Shown here: positions 26,484 to 38,320 of the stretch, piece by piece
Layout: every line of letters begins with the position of its first letter
Numbering within the stretch: the stretch's first letter is position 1
Assembly (NCBI GenBank): GCA_019203745.1
Contig: CP078104.1
Coordinates: forward strand, 4,774,001-4,838,000
Length of the DNA: 64,000 bases
Source of the DNA: Chryseobacterium sp. E1
GTDB taxonomy: Bacteria; Bacteroidota; Bacteroidia; Flavobacteriales; Weeksellaceae
Direction of reading: 5' to 3'
Translations under genes and position numbers: made by a program
The notes under the pieces: generated by a model
Databases searched by the model: none
Seen by the model: the letters and a program-made list of their open reading frames with translations, nothing else
What the model was told of the DNA's origin: nothing

Positions 26484-26584
26484 GGTTCTGGTTTTAAGTG
26501 TTACGGATTAAAAGTAAGCACTTTTCATGGCATCTGATTCAGTATTTATACGCTAAATATGAGGAATTAATTAAAATAACAACC

Positions 26585-27075
26585 TCATTCATTCAATCGT
26601 TCTTCCAGTTCCATGATCAGGGCAAGCTGTGCAGCGTTGATCTTTTTCTGGCTTCTGCGGAGATAAACCATTCCCATTGATCTACTTCCGGAACGTCAAT
26701 CATTTTCCCGGATTTGGGAGGCCATTCCATAGAAAAAGTATTGCTGTAAAGACCGGAAGTTTCAAGATCTCCTTCCCGAGCCCATGCATAAACTGTTTTT
26801 CCTCCTTTCTTCTGCTTGACAGGCTGCAATTCAGTAAATACCCCTTCCGTTAAGGCTGTTCCGGTTTCTTCCTGAAATTCGGTGAGGGCACGCTCTAAGG
26901 GATCCTCATCGGGAAGTATTTCTCCTTTCGGAATAGACCATGCTCCTTCATCTTTATTTTTCCAGAATGGTCCGCCGGGATGTACCAGAAAATAATACAG
27001 ATCATTTTTTTCTTTCTTAAACAGTAAAATACCGGCACTTGTTTTCATAGGATTAAAGTTAGACATTTTTTCCAT
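26585..27075 (-). CDS. NUDIX hydrolase (one frameshift near the C-terminus)
   Basis: About 163 residues. The Nudix box is GEILPDEDPLERALTEFQEE followed by TG, matching G-x5-E-x7-..E-x-x-E-E-x-G, with Thr where the consensus has Arg. The N-terminus MKTSAGILLFKKE is typical of the COG4119-like group of nucleoside-diphosphate-linked hydrolases. Substrate not predictable. A missing A near 26655 diverts the last residues; the alternate frame ends LALIMELEERLNE. Confidence 0.8.
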
Positions 27076-27129
27076 TAAGAAATTGAAGGTAAAATCAAGA
27101 TTTTCAAATGCAGTTAACTATATTTTTAA

Positions 27130-27523
27130 ACCATTAAGAAGAGTTAAGGTATTAAGGTAAGTTAAGATGAAAATCAAAGATTTTTTAAGTTGTAATTCTT
27201 AAAGCGAAGCTCTGTCTTAATATTCTTATCTTCTTAACCACTTTTAATGGTTTAAAAGAAGAAAATCAGAGATTTTCAAACCTTAAGTGTACTTTCTATA
27301 CGTAAAGCTTGTCACTTCAAATAACTTAAGTGTTCAGGATTTTTGTGATTTTTTAAAACACTTTAGTTCACTTGAGAAGTTTAAAAATGATCCTGCATAA
27401 TTTCAGTACACTTAAGATGAAAATCAAAGATTTTCATGAAACTTCTGTGGACTTATCAGCGGTTTGTTTGTCACTTCAAATAACTTAAGTGTTCAAAAAC
27501 TTTTGTGACTTTTGTGGTTAAAC
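27130..27523 (+). repeat. 1.6 tandem copies of the 248-bp intergenic element
   Basis: Starts 'accattaagaagagttaagg', carries 'cttaaagcgaagctct' and 'cttaatattcttatc', and repeats the second half from about 27400 ('aaaatcaaagattttcat', then 'cttaagtgttcaaaaac'). It has the same orientation and block order as the triple copy at 62478-63211. It ends 3 bases from the stop codon of the TauE fusion gene. Confidence 0.75.
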
Positions 27524-27526
27524 CAT

Positions 27527-29049
27527 TTATAAAAACAGCGATTTGACAATAGTAACCATACTCATCAGGATCACCACTATTCCAACTACCACAAACATCT
27601 TTCTCGTGGGAAGTTTTGAGGTAAGCATCGCAGAAAACGGCGCTGTAAAAACACCTCCCAGCAGAAGACCTAATACAATATTCCAATGGTGGATTCCGAT
27701 GGTGAAGATAAAGGTGACGGCACTGGTGACGGTCAGTAAAAACTTAGCCACTGTTGAGCTGCCTACCACATACCGGGGAATCCTTCCCTCTTTGATCAGT
27801 GTTCCGTTACCAATGGCCCCAGCCACCGCCTGCAAAGGAATCTATAAAGCCTCCGATGAATCCCAATACTCTCAGGTTGGTCCTGCGTTTGCTTTTTACA
27901 GCATTCCTTTTTTGTCTTTGAATGCATTTTTAAGGATATTGAGTCCAAGATATAGCGTATAACATGCAATAACAGGTTTTACAATATGGGCATAATGTTC
28001 TCCGTAATGCGATAAAGTTAAGGCTCCGATAATAGAACCAACGATAGCGAGCGGAAACAAAACCCAAACCATTTTCTTATTAACATTTCCCAGTTTATAA
28101 TGACTGAATCCTCCGGCTGCAGTGGTGAAAGATTCTGCAGAATGAATGCTTGCACTCACAACCGGAGGCGGTACATTCAGCAAGAGCAGTATGGTTGTAC
28201 AGATAACGCCATAGCCCATTCCCATTGATCCGGCTACAATTTCTGCCATAAAACCGGCAAACAGCATCCAGTAAAAAATATGACCGTCTTTACTGAGAAA
28301 CTGCTGAATGTCACCGGAAAGATTGAACTGGTACACTACAAGCCCGAATATTCCGAAGAAAATCATCAATCCTATGATTGCCAGGTAAATATTGGCTCTT
28401 CTCTGGGCTGTTTTAGTAATGTTGATCAGCTTTTCGATCTCCAGATCCGGTTTTGGAGAAGGCGTTCCGTCAGACAGGTATTGTGTGGTGATTTTATTCA
28501 GTTCTCTGACCTTATAATCGAAATCTCCTTTCAGCTGCTGGCGGATGTTCTGCATATTGTCCAGAACAAGATCCATTTCGTCCGGGATGGCTTCTGTGAA
28601 TGTCTCTCTTAACCGTTTGGCAATAGTAGGAGATTTTCCGTTGGTAGAGATAGCAATTTTAAGGCTTCCTTTTTTACAACAGATCCTAAATAAAAATCAC
28701 ATAAATCAGGTTTATCTGCAATATTTACCAGTACATTCCTCTGCTGTGCTTTTGTCCGGATCTCTGTTGCCAATTCAATATCATTAACGGCTATAATAGC
28801 TAGGTCGATATCGTTAAAATCATGATCATGATAAGCTCTTTCATAGAGTTTGATATCCGGAAATTGATTTTGAAGCTCCCTTATTTCTGGAATAATCTCT
28901 CTGGCGACCAGTTTTATAGAGGTTTCCGGAGAATTGCCAAGTACGGATTCTAATTTTTCGAGTGCCACTTTGCCCCCTCCGATGATAAGCAGAGAAAGAG
29001 TTTCCAGTTTTAAAAATACGGGGTATAATGAATTACTCATCCTGGTCAT
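27527..29049 (-). CDS. Precorrin-2 dehydrogenase fused to TauE/SafE sulfite exporter (frames broken)
   Basis: One open unit of about 508 codons. Residues 1-210 are a siroheme synthase N-type domain: LETLSLLIIGGGKVALEKLE (NAD-binding), then STNGKSPTIAKRLRE and a helical tail. It oxidises precorrin-2 and inserts iron to make siroheme, the CysI cofactor. Without a stop it continues through a charged linker into a TauE/SafE transporter with eight or so helices (LLFAGFMAEIV, SAESFTTAAGGFSHY, GGGWGPIGNG). No start codon separates the two parts. Breaks near 28665 and 27825. The ATG overlaps the TonB receptor stop (ATGA); it is the last gene of the sulfur operon. Confidence 0.75.
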
Positions 29050-31920
29050 AATTTTAAGTCATACGTAAAAGCGAGATAATATAAACCTCCGATTTCAGGC
29101 CCTGCTGCATACTGGAAGTAACGTCTGTTGAGAAGATTGGTTGCCCCCACCTTTATATTGGCATGAATCTCCGGAAGCTTCCAGGTAGCCTGTGCATCAA
29201 TAGTATAATAAGCTGGAATTGCTCCCGAAGCTAAAGGGCTTTCCCACATAAAACCACTCTGCCATCTTGCCACTAATGTGAATCCTATATTTTTGAAGAT
29301 TTCCCTGTTTCCTACACTCACATTCACCATCCATTTTGGAGTATTGAATGCGGTAATGAACAGATCTGAAGTATTGCTGGAAGCAAGATCATTATAAGAA
29401 ACATTGGTATTGATATTATAGTTTCCTGTCACATTATACCGTACGCCCAATGAAGTTCCATAGCTTTTGTAGGTGCTGTTACTGTTGGTATATACTCTGT
29501 AGCGGTCCTGCTTACTTCTGTCAAGCATAGCGAGAATGGCTGTATTACTTCCTACCTGGCTGTTTTTCGGTACAGCAACTTCTACCTGTCCGAGGAAACC
29601 TTCATAGATATTGTAGTAGAAATCCCAGTCCAGTACCAGTTTATTATTAAAGAAAACTGATTTATATCCTATTTCAAATGAATTGATCTTTTCCGGCTGT
29701 AGTTTCTGAAGACTGGCAACGGCTAAAAGCTGTTTATTATCCTGGGCTGCCTGGCTCTGGCTTTTCCTCCGTCCATATCAGCATTCACGGCGGCGGTAAA
29801 CCTGTCGATGGATGCTAAGGTATATGAATTTTCCAGATATCCTAGTCCGTCGTTCACTTTTGAAAGTCCGCCTACTCTTCTTACATTTCCGTTATTCACG
29901 AATGAAAGGGCTTCAAATAATGAAGGAAAACGGTACCCGTTTTGAAAAGAGGCTCTGAAATTATGTTGATTTACAGGAGAATATACAATGCTTATCCTCG
30001 GATTCAGCTTGGCTTCAAACTCCGGATTTCTGTCGATACGCAAAGCAGCGTTTAACTTTAATTTATCATCAAAGAAAAGCTTTGTAATCTGGGCAAAAGC
30101 TCCATATTTCTGGTAAATCACATCTTTGCCAAATGTACCGTTGGGTAAAGGGATATTTCTTTCATTGACAGGTCTGTTAAAATCAACAAAATTATTACCG
30201 TCAGGGGTAATGCTGTACAAACGGTAATCGATTCCGGCAAGGAGATTGAATATTTTCACAAATCTGCTGAAGTCATACGTTAATTCAGTCTGGTAAAAAC
30301 GGGATTTCTGTTCAAGCTTAGCTCCTCCTGTTGCCGGAGCCCCTGCAATTCCTGCATTGGCAGAATCCCAGTTATTGATTCCGATAATGGTATTTTTGAG
30401 TTGCTCAAAGGCAGCTGTTCCGGGTACTACCCTATTTTTATCGGCTTCCCGGCGGGCAATAATAAAAGCATCATTAAGATTTACTCCTGCATTGATATTG
30501 TTCTGTAATGTGGCCTGAAATATATTTCTCCAGTTGGCATTTGATAGATTCGTCAGATCCAGATTATCTGCCAATGGTTTCAAGTTGTAGGAATCTCCGG
30601 TGTTTTCAATAGAAACATATGCCCTGAAAGTAAGTTCCTTTCCTGTAAGTTCTACCTTATGGTTTTGCACCGTAGCGTTTTGTAAACGAATTTTATTCCC
30701 TCTCTGAAATGTTCCGTCCAATAATCCGTAACGGTAAACGTAGGAGGCTTTCCACTGATCTCCGAAACGATAGTATAATCCCGCATCAAACTTAATATTT
30801 TTAACTTCCGGGCTTACAAGATCTTTTTCCAGATAACCGGTCCTGGAAACATTAAACGTGGTGGGTTTCCCGTTATAGTCTACTTTTACAGCAACCCTGT
30901 TGTTCCTTTCATCACCGTATTTATTCCATAGATCCTCGGCCGGATTGTTCTGTAATGAAAAATTCGGATTGGCGGTAACGAGTGAATTGGGATTCTGGTC
31001 GGTAAGATTATTGGAAAGCCAGTCTGTCCCGCTGAAGTAAGATGCATTGATCTTTACAGCCCAATTTTTATGAATAACCTTGGCAAACCTGAGGGCACTT
31101 TCTCCCAATGAACTTATTTTATGGTTGATATTATCCACATGATTGACTCCTCTCCCGGAAATAAACACTTAATCCCTGAGAAGTAAACGGATCTTTGGTC
31201 TGAAGACTTGCCAGGCCGTTGATGGCATTCATTCCATAGAGGGCAGAAGCGGCACCCGGAGTGACTTCCATAGACTGAATATCGAGCTCTGTAGGTCCTA
31301 TGGCATTTCCTAATGGAACTCCCAGCGTTGCAGACTGTACATCTACCCCATCTACCAGCTGCATAAACCTGAAATTATTAGGCGAATTGAATCCCCTGGA
31401 ATTCGGAATCTTTAAAGTAAGGCTGGAAGTGAGCAGCTGTAATCCTTTTACGTTTTCGAGGGTTTCATAAAAGGAAGCGGCCGGGCTTTCCTGATCGTTC
31501 TGATATCAATCTTTTCAATGGCTATAGGAGATCTTAATATTTTTTCAGGAGTTCTGGATGCTGAAATGACCACTGCATCAATAATAGTATTCTGAGGATT
31601 CAGCCCAACAGATATTTTACTGGAAGGAGAAAGAACTTCAACGGTTTGTGGAGTATACCCGTCTTTATTGATAACAAGCCGGAACGGAATGGTTACCCTT
31701 GTTCTTATTTTAAAATTTCCAAGCGGGTCTGTGAATGAGGTATCTTCCGTATTTTCGATCTGTACTTTTACAGAATCCAGACCTTTCCGGGTTCCTGTGT
31801 TTTTGATGATTCCGCTTAATTCTATAAGCTGCTGCTGGGCTTCTGCCAGGTTAAAAATAGAAAAGTAAAGGCGATAATGCCTGTTTTTGGTAAAAGTTTC
31901 CCCTGTTTTTTGTTTTTCAT
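29046..31920 (-). CDS. TonB-dependent receptor of the sulfur operon (frames broken)
   Basis: About 958 residues. A signal peptide from 31920 (MKNKKQGKLLPKTGIIAFTF) is followed by a carboxypeptidase-regulatory-like domain (LSGIIKNTGTRKGLDSVKVQ) and a plug (VVISASRTPEKILRSPIAIE; TELDIQSMEVTPGAASALYG). The barrel contains FNLLAGIDYRLYSITPDG, RASFQNGYRFPSLFEALSF and ANIKVGATNLLNRRYFQYA, and ends YLAFTYDLKL. Breaks near 31855, 31500, 31370, 31165, 29750 and 29560. Its place between cysI and the siroheme gene suggests import of a sulfur compound, perhaps an organosulfur or chelated ligand, but the substrate is not shown. Confidence 0.75.
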
Positions 31921-32012
31921 TTATCTTCATTTTAAGGTTGAGAATGAAGCTGTCTGAACTTCTATAATGAAAGTTTTCAATATTGTTTAGTATTACAGTT
32001 GAGAGGCTTAAA

Positions 32013-32121
32013 ATTCCCCTCCTATGGAGGGGTGGCGAAAATTCAAAGAATTTTTGACGGGGTGGTTTAAGCCGTTAATAGAATAGCTGAGATTGCTTCA
32101 CCTTCGGTTTGCAATGACAGT
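32013..32121. repeat. Hairpin-bearing dispersed element, copy 1
   Basis: In the gap between cysI and the TonB receptor. It contains CCCCTCC-tatgg-AGGGG and AATTC-AAAG-AATTT hairpins, then 'tgacggggtggttt', and a tail 'ccttcggtttgcaatgac'. The first part is an inverted match to 41863-41918, and a weaker match lies at 60437-60492. Confidence 0.65.
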
Positions 32122-32271
32122 TTACTCAACTTCCATAATGGGTCAAAAATTTCAAACAGCTTTGTATGTATTGTTATCTGAGAATCAACAACACATGCAC
32201 ATTCGTTTGCCTAAAAGAAGGGGTTGAGTTTTTTTGTTTTTTTCAGATCATAATGAAAATTAGCCATATAA

Positions 32272-33940
32272 TTAATTTAAGGTATGTAAGTAACGGTATG
32301 AAAAATCACCAAAAGTTTCCTCTGCAAGTCTTTTTTGTACATAAATCCCGAAAAGCTCATCCAGAGTGGCAAGAATCTCTTCTTCGCCGAGATTTTCTTT
32401 ATATTTTGTATTAAGACGCATTCCTAATCTGTCGCCACCGATGTGCAGGTTGTATTTCCCATAGGCAGTTCCCACAAACCCGATTTCAGCATTAGGAGAT
32501 CTTCCGCAGCCATTAGGGCAGCCGGTCATACGGATGGTAATATCTTCTTCCTGCAGACCATATTTTTCAAGGATAGGTTCTATTTTCGTGACCAGAGAAG
32601 GAAGATAACGCTGTGCCTCCGCTAATGCCAGTGAACAGGTATTCAGGGCAACACACGCAACAGAGTTTTTACGTAAGGCGCTTGCTCCATTGGTATAATC
32701 CAAAATTCCGTATTCTTTTAAAATATGTTCAATTTCAGGTTTATCTTTTTCATCAATATCAGCCAGAATAAGGTTCTGATTACAGGTAAAACGAAAATTG
32801 GCTTTACCAGTCTGGGCAATCTTGAGTAATCCGGCTTTCAATGGATATTCCTGAGTATTAAGAACTCTTCCGTGCTCTACGAACAGGGTATAAAACCATT
32901 TCCCTTCATGATTCCTGATCCACCCGTAACGGTCTTTTCTTTGTTCAAATTTAAACTCTCTGGCCGGCTCAAAGCTGAACCCGGTTCTTTTTCCACTTCG
33001 GCTCTGTACTGATCGATACCAAGTTTATCAATCGTGTATTTTAATCTTGATAATTTTCGGTCACTTCTGTTTCCGAAATCTCTTTGAACCGTAATGATCT
33101 CATAGACCGCCTTCAATACTTTTTCTTCGGTATCTACAAACCCAAGAATGGATGCAAGACGTGCGTAAGTGGCTTCATTACCGTGAGTGGCCCCTAATCC
33201 TCCTCCTGCTGCAATATTGTAACCGACGATCTGATTGTTTTCAATAATGGCGATCAAAGCAATATCATTGATGAAGACATCTACATCATTATTGGGAGGA
33301 ACTGCGATCCCTATTTTCAGTTTTCTCGGAAGGTATCTGTCCTGATATAAAGGGATCTTCAGCCTTTCTGTCAACAATTTTTTCATCATCTATCCAGATA
33401 TCATAATAAGACTGGGTTTTTGGAAGACACATTTCACTTATCTTGCCTGCCAGCTCATATGCCTGCTGATGTAATGGCGATTCGGAAGGATTGGCGGTAC
33501 AGGTCACATTTCTGTTGACATCCCCACAAGCCGCAATGGAATCAAGATGCTGAAGATTGAAACTCTGAATGGTGGGTTTTAAATGAGATTTTAAGATTCC
33601 ATGCAGCTGAATCGTCTGTCTGGTGGTAATCTTTATGGTTCCCGTAGAATAATCTTCAGCGGTTTCATTCAATCCTACCCATTGTTCCGGAGTTAAAAAG
33701 CCACCGGGAAGCCTCAGTCTGATCATATAAGAATACAGCCATTCCAGTTTTTTAGAGACACGCTCTTCCCTTCGGTCTCTGTCGTCCTGTTGGTACATTC
33801 CATGAAATTTAATCAGAGTCTGATCATCTTCCCTTATGGCTCCGGTAAAATTATCAGTAAGGCTCTTTTAAAGATCCTCTGAGCCCGTTACTACTGGTTT
33901 TAATCCTTTCTACCGGGGAAAGGTTATCTTTATTGCTCAT
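32272..33940 (-). CDS. cysI: Sulfite reductase hemoprotein, beta subunit (frames broken)
   Basis: About 556 residues. It reduces sulfite to sulfide with six electrons using siroheme coupled to a 4Fe-4S cluster. It starts MSNKDNLSPVERIKTSSNGL at 33940. Conserved stretches are IKITTRQTIQLHGILKSHLK and AACGDVNRNVTCTANPSESP. The cluster cysteines lie in VACVALNTCSLALAEA and MTGCPNGCGRSPNAEIGFVG. Breaks near 33870, 33340 and 32880. It follows cysJ on the same strand, 39 bases away, the usual partner order. Confidence 0.85.
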
Positions 33941-33979
33941 AAATTTTTTTCTTTTTAATTTTTACAAATCTGATATTGT

Positions 33980-35688
33980 TTAATACACATCTTTCGCATA
34001 TCTGCCACTGAGTTCCAGGTCTTCCAGATAATGAACGGCTTCTTCTTTACTGCGTTTTCCTTCCTTCTGAATAATATCCAGGAGTGTTTTTTCCACATCC
34101 CGGCTCATGGGCTCTTTAGTTCCGCATACATATAGAGTTGCTCCTCCTTCAAGCCAGTGGAAAATTTCCTGAGCTTTTTGCTCCAGTCTGTGCTGAACAT
34201 ATATTTTGTCTGCCGTATCCCTGGAAAAAGCAAGGTCCAGATGCGCCAGACTGCCGGTTTTAAGAAAATCCTGAAGTTCCGCCTGATAAAGGAAATCCGA
34301 GACGAAATTCCGGTCTCCGAAGAAGAGCCAGTTTCTGCCTTCTGCTCCTATGGCATCACGTTCCCAGAGGAATGATCTGAAAGGAGCGATCCCTGTTCCG
34401 GGTCCGATCATAATAATATCTTTATCGGGTTCCGGCAATTTAAAATGTGCTGCTTCCTGAATGTAGAACTCTATCTCTTCTCCTTCTTTGAATTCACTAA
34501 GAAGGCCACTGCACAATCCGTTATGCTTCTGATGATCAATAAAGAACTCCGACTTAGCTACTGTGATATGAATTTCTGTATCTCCATGAGCTTCCGGAGA
34601 AGAAGATATGGAATACAGCCGGGGAGCCTGACCTGTCAGAATCTGAAGGACTTCTTCAAATTCTTCAGCATTTTTAACCGGATAAATTCTCAGAAGATCA
34701 AGCAGGCTTAAACGAACTTCCGGTATGGAATGTCCTGTTATTCTGGCATATTGTGCCACTACGGACTTTAGCAGATAGCTGATGTTAAGATGTTTGTATA
34801 AAAGATCTTCTACGCTGCCCGTAATTTTTGCCGTTTCAATGTGTTTCTTCGGATCAATACCTGTCAATGTAATAATTTCATCCACTACAGTTTTTGAATT
34901 GAACGGGATGATACCTAAAGCCGCACCAGGTTGGTAGACAATGCTATCTTCCGTTTCAATTTCTATATGGTAGGTTTCTTTTTCAGAAGTAATATCATTC
35001 AGGTTGATGATCGCCGAAACTTTTCCCTGAATTTTTTTCTTCCGGTAGAAACCTTTTGAGCTGAAACATTTTTTGTACTCTGAGCAGCATTTTTATTAAC
35101 CGTTTCGAATACATGTTCTATCCAATGAGAAGCTTCCTGCTCGTAATCAATATCACATTTCTTTAATGGAATGATACGCTGGGCTCCCAATATTTCAAAG
35201 CGTGAATCTACATCTTTCCAGTTTGGCAGAACAGAGGATAACTGCTGTCTCCCAAAGCCAGTACTCCATATTTTAATCCACTGAGATTAATTTCATTTTC
35301 ATAAATATAATCGTAGAACTTTTTGGCTAAAGCTGGCGGCTCACCTTCTCCCTGAGTGCTGATGACTACAAAAAGAACTCTTCTTTCGCCAAATCTTTGG
35401 GTTTGTATTGGGAAAGATCAGCCAGTTTTACCTGCAGTCCTTTTTCTTAACAATAGTTGCCAGAGCGGTAGCGAGTTTTTTACTGTTCCCGGTTTCCGTA
35501 CCGTATGCCAGGGTTATTTTTTTCACGGCATTCTGTACAGGAATATCCTGTTGCTGAGGCGGAAGTGTCGCCGTTGATAATGTTCCTCCGACAATACCTG
35601 CTAAATATCCGCTCGCCCATATCGCTTCATCACGGGAAAGATCACCGGATATTTGTTTTAATACATTTAATTTAGTTTCAGACAGCAT
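33980..35688 (-). CDS. cysJ: Sulfite reductase flavoprotein, alpha subunit (frames broken)
   Basis: About 570 residues. The flavodoxin domain begins ITLAYGTETGNSKKLATALA (FMN loop). The FAD-binding part has RLYSISSSPEAHGDTEIHIT. The NADPH part has IMIGPGTGIAPFRSFLWERD, WLFFGDRN and TLYVCGTKEPMSRDVEKTLL, and ends YAKDVY. This is the NADPH-dependent electron donor to CysI. The ATG at 35688 overlaps the end of cobA by 11 bases, showing coupling. Breaks near 35440, 35240, 35030 and 34900. Confidence 0.85.
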
Positions 35689-36523
35689 ATTCAAAGAAAT
35701 TTTGAGTGGTTGGGATCAGACTTCCGTTTTCTACCGATTTAAAATAAAGACCTTCCTGCTCAGCATTTTCCAGCCATGAAAACTCTTCATGCAAATTGAC
35801 CACCCTGCCAATCACGACCAATGATGGTGAGGCGAAGTTTTTGTTGCCAAAACGGCTATTAAAATCATCAAAAGAAGAGGTATACACTTTCTGATAAGGA
35901 GTTGTAGCCTGTTCGATCACTGCGATTTTTTTGTCGGCAGAGATTCCAAGTTCATTGAACTTCTCTACAAGAGCCATAAGATTTCCTTTCGACATATAGA
36001 AAACAAGGGTATCACCGGTTACAGCAAGTTCTTTCCAGTAATTTTCATCAAGGATTTCTGACTTATAATAGGTGAGAAACCGTACAGAAGTTGAATATCC
36101 TCTTGCTGTTAAAGGCATCCCTGCAAAAGCTCCTGCTCCTAAAGCTGCTGTAATTCCCGGAATAATCTCATAAGGAATATGATTATGCTTTAATGCCTGC
36201 AGTTCATCCAGAATATTGGAGAATATGGAAACATCACCTCCTTTGAGCCTTACAATGGTTTTATTCTGACGGGCATACTCCACCATTAAGGTATTGATAT
36301 GAGATTGGGGAGTAGATGCATTTTTGCTGCATTCTTTGCCTACGTAGATCACTTCTGTATTGTCATTGGCGTAAGTTTCCAGAATCTCAGGACTTACAAG
36401 GCGGTCACATAAGATGACATCTGCTTGAGAGATGGCTTTTACTGCTTTTACGGTAATCAGTTCAGGGTTGCCCGGCCCTGCACCGATAAGGTAAACCTTT
36501 GGTGATTTTATATTTGTTTTCAT
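35678..36523 (-). CDS. cobA: Uroporphyrinogen-III C-methyltransferase
   Basis: An intact 281-residue SAM-dependent methyltransferase making precorrin-2, the siroheme precursor. The opening motif VYLIGAGPGNPELITVKAVK and VILCDRLVSPEIL are classic. The methyltransferase core has KTIVRLKGGDVSIFSNILDE and PYEIIPGITAALGAGAFAGM. Length and single-domain form fit SumT/CobA rather than multifunctional CysG; the next siroheme steps are supplied by the fusion gene at 27527. It lies between cysK and cysJ. Confidence 0.9.
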   Translation of the reverse strand: MKTNIKSPKVYLIGAGPGNPELITVKAVKAISQADVILCDRLVSPEILETYANDNTEVIYVGKECSKNASTPQSHINTLMVEYARQNKTIVRLKGGDVSIFSNILDELQALKHNHIPYEIIPGITAALGAGAFAGMPLTARGYSTSVRFLTYYKSEILDENYWKELAVTGDTLVFYMSKGNLMALVEKFNELGISADKKIAVIEQATTPYQKVYTSSFDDFNSRFGNKNFASPSLVVIGRVVNLHEEFSWLENAEQEGLYFKSVENGSLIPTTQNFFEYAV

Positions 36524-36546
36524 TGAAGTCTTTGTTAGTTAAGGAT

Positions 36547-37457
36547 TTAGAAGAGTCCTTCTACAGAAAGATACCTTTCTCCGGTATCATAATTGATGGT
36601 AAGGATTTTAGCGTTAGATGGTATTTCAGGTAAATGTTTTGCAATGGCTGCCAAAGCTGCTCCTGTAGAAACTCCTACAAAAAGGCCTTCTTTTTTGCAG
36701 CATCGATGGCATATTGATAGGCTTCGTCCTTTCCTACTGTGATAACTCCGTCTAAAAGGGTGATGTCCAGTATAGAAGGAACAAATCCGGCTCCCAATCC
36801 CTGTAACGGGTGTGGTGCAGGGCTTCCTCCGCTTAGTACGGGAGATAGTTCCGGTTCTACGGCAAATACTTTTACGTTGGGATATTTTTCTTTTACCGTT
36901 TTTGCAATTCCGGTGATGTGTCCTCCGGTTCCGACTCCTGTAATGATGTAGTCCAGCCCGTCCGGGAAATCATTTAAAATTTCCTGAGCAGTGGTTTCTA
37001 CATGTACTTGTACATTGGCAGGGTTGTCAAACTGTCTCGGAATCCACGAATTGGGTGTTTCTTCAGCTAATTCATTGGCCTTTTCAATAGCTCCTTTCAT
37101 TCCTTTTTCTCTTGGAGTAAGAACAAATTCAGCTCCGTAAGCTTCCATGATCTTCCTACGTTCAATACTCATGCTTTCCGGCATTACCAGAATAAGCTTG
37201 TATCCTTTTACTGCAGCAACCAATGCCAGTCCTATTCCTGTATTTCCGCTGGTAGGCTCTATGATGGTACTGTCTTTATTTAAAAGTCCTTTTGCTTCTG
37301 CATCCTCAATCATTGCCAGTGCAATTCTGTCTTTAATGCTTCCGCCGGGATTGTTTTTTTCAAGCTTGATCCAGACTTTATGATCTGAGCTAAACAATGT
37401 ATTGATCTTTACAATGGGAGTATTTCCGATTGTTTCTAATGCATTCTGAAATTTCAT
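36547..37457 (-). CDS. cysK: Cysteine synthase (one frameshift)
   Basis: A PLP enzyme of about 303 residues that joins O-acetylserine and sulfide to cysteine. The PLP Lys is in NNPGGSIKDRIALAMIEDAE. The Asn/Ser-rich loop is EPTSGNTGIGLALVAAVKGY. The phosphate-binding loop is ITGVGTGGHITGIAKTV. After a break near 36690 the end reads VGVSTGAALAAIAKHLPEIP. It is directly downstream of the serine acetyltransferase in the same operon. Confidence 0.9.
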
Positions 37458-37485
37458 ATCAATATAATTTTTATTTTTTACTATT

Positions 37486-38315
37486 TTAAATAACGAAGGT
37501 TAAAGATTCCGGCAGGGAGCTGTTATCTTTTATTTTTATTTCACTTTTATGGTAAACCAGAGAATTGGCCGGAACATCCTGAGTGATCCATACATTTCCT
37601 CCTATGACACTTTCTTTGCCTATTGTTGTATTTCCTCCTAAAATAGTTGCTCCCGAATATATAATCACATCATCTTCAATATTAGGATGTCTTTTCTGGT
37701 TGGCCTTTTCTTTGGAAACATTTAAAGCTCCGAGGGTTACTCCTGGTAAATTTTAACATGGTTTCCGATAACGGTTGTTTCCCCGATGACGATTCCTGTT
37801 CCGTGATCAATGAAGAATGATTCTCCGATTGTGGCTCCGGGATGGATGTCTATACCGGTTTTGCTGTGAGCGTATTCCGAAATGACACGGGGCAGTATCC
37901 TGACCTTCTGCTCCCAAAGCTGATGCGAAATACGGTAAACATAGGTTGCAAAAAATCCGGGATAGGCAAGATATACTTCTTCCAGAGATTCTGCAGCCGG
38001 ATCAAATTCCAGGATTGATTTTGCATCCAGCACCAATTGATCATACAGAACGGGTAAGGCTTTAAAAAACAGGTTCACCTGTTCTTCCGTATCTTCCTGG
38101 GTTTCTGCTACAGCATCAATAAGGGAGGAAAATGTTTCCTGCAGGGTTTCAAAACTTTTCTTCAGGTGATCTTCCGTATTGTCATTCTGTGGAAGAAAAA
38201 GAACTTCATAGAGGTCTTTTACCCATTTCTTAGTCTTCACTTTATCAAAGAATCCGTGGGTATTGTTACTTTTGCTTTGATGAATTTTTTCAATTAAATT
38301 ATCGGAAATTGCCAT
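37486..38315 (-). CDS. cysE: Serine O-acetyltransferase (frames broken)
   Basis: About 276 residues. An N-terminal helical domain (DDILYEVL-type helices around KKWVKDLYEVLFLPQND) leads to the left-handed hexapeptide beta-helix (YAHSKTGIDIHPGATIGESF, then FIDHGTGIVIGETTVIGNHV; GATILGGNTTIGKESVIGGN). The catalytic His pair fits IDHGTG. It makes O-acetylserine for CysK. One break near 37740 separates VKIYQE from the continuing YQGVTLGALNVSKEKANQKR. The long N-terminal domain matches the EpsC-like SAT of Bacteroidota. Confidence 0.85.
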
Positions 38316-38320
38316 TTTTT

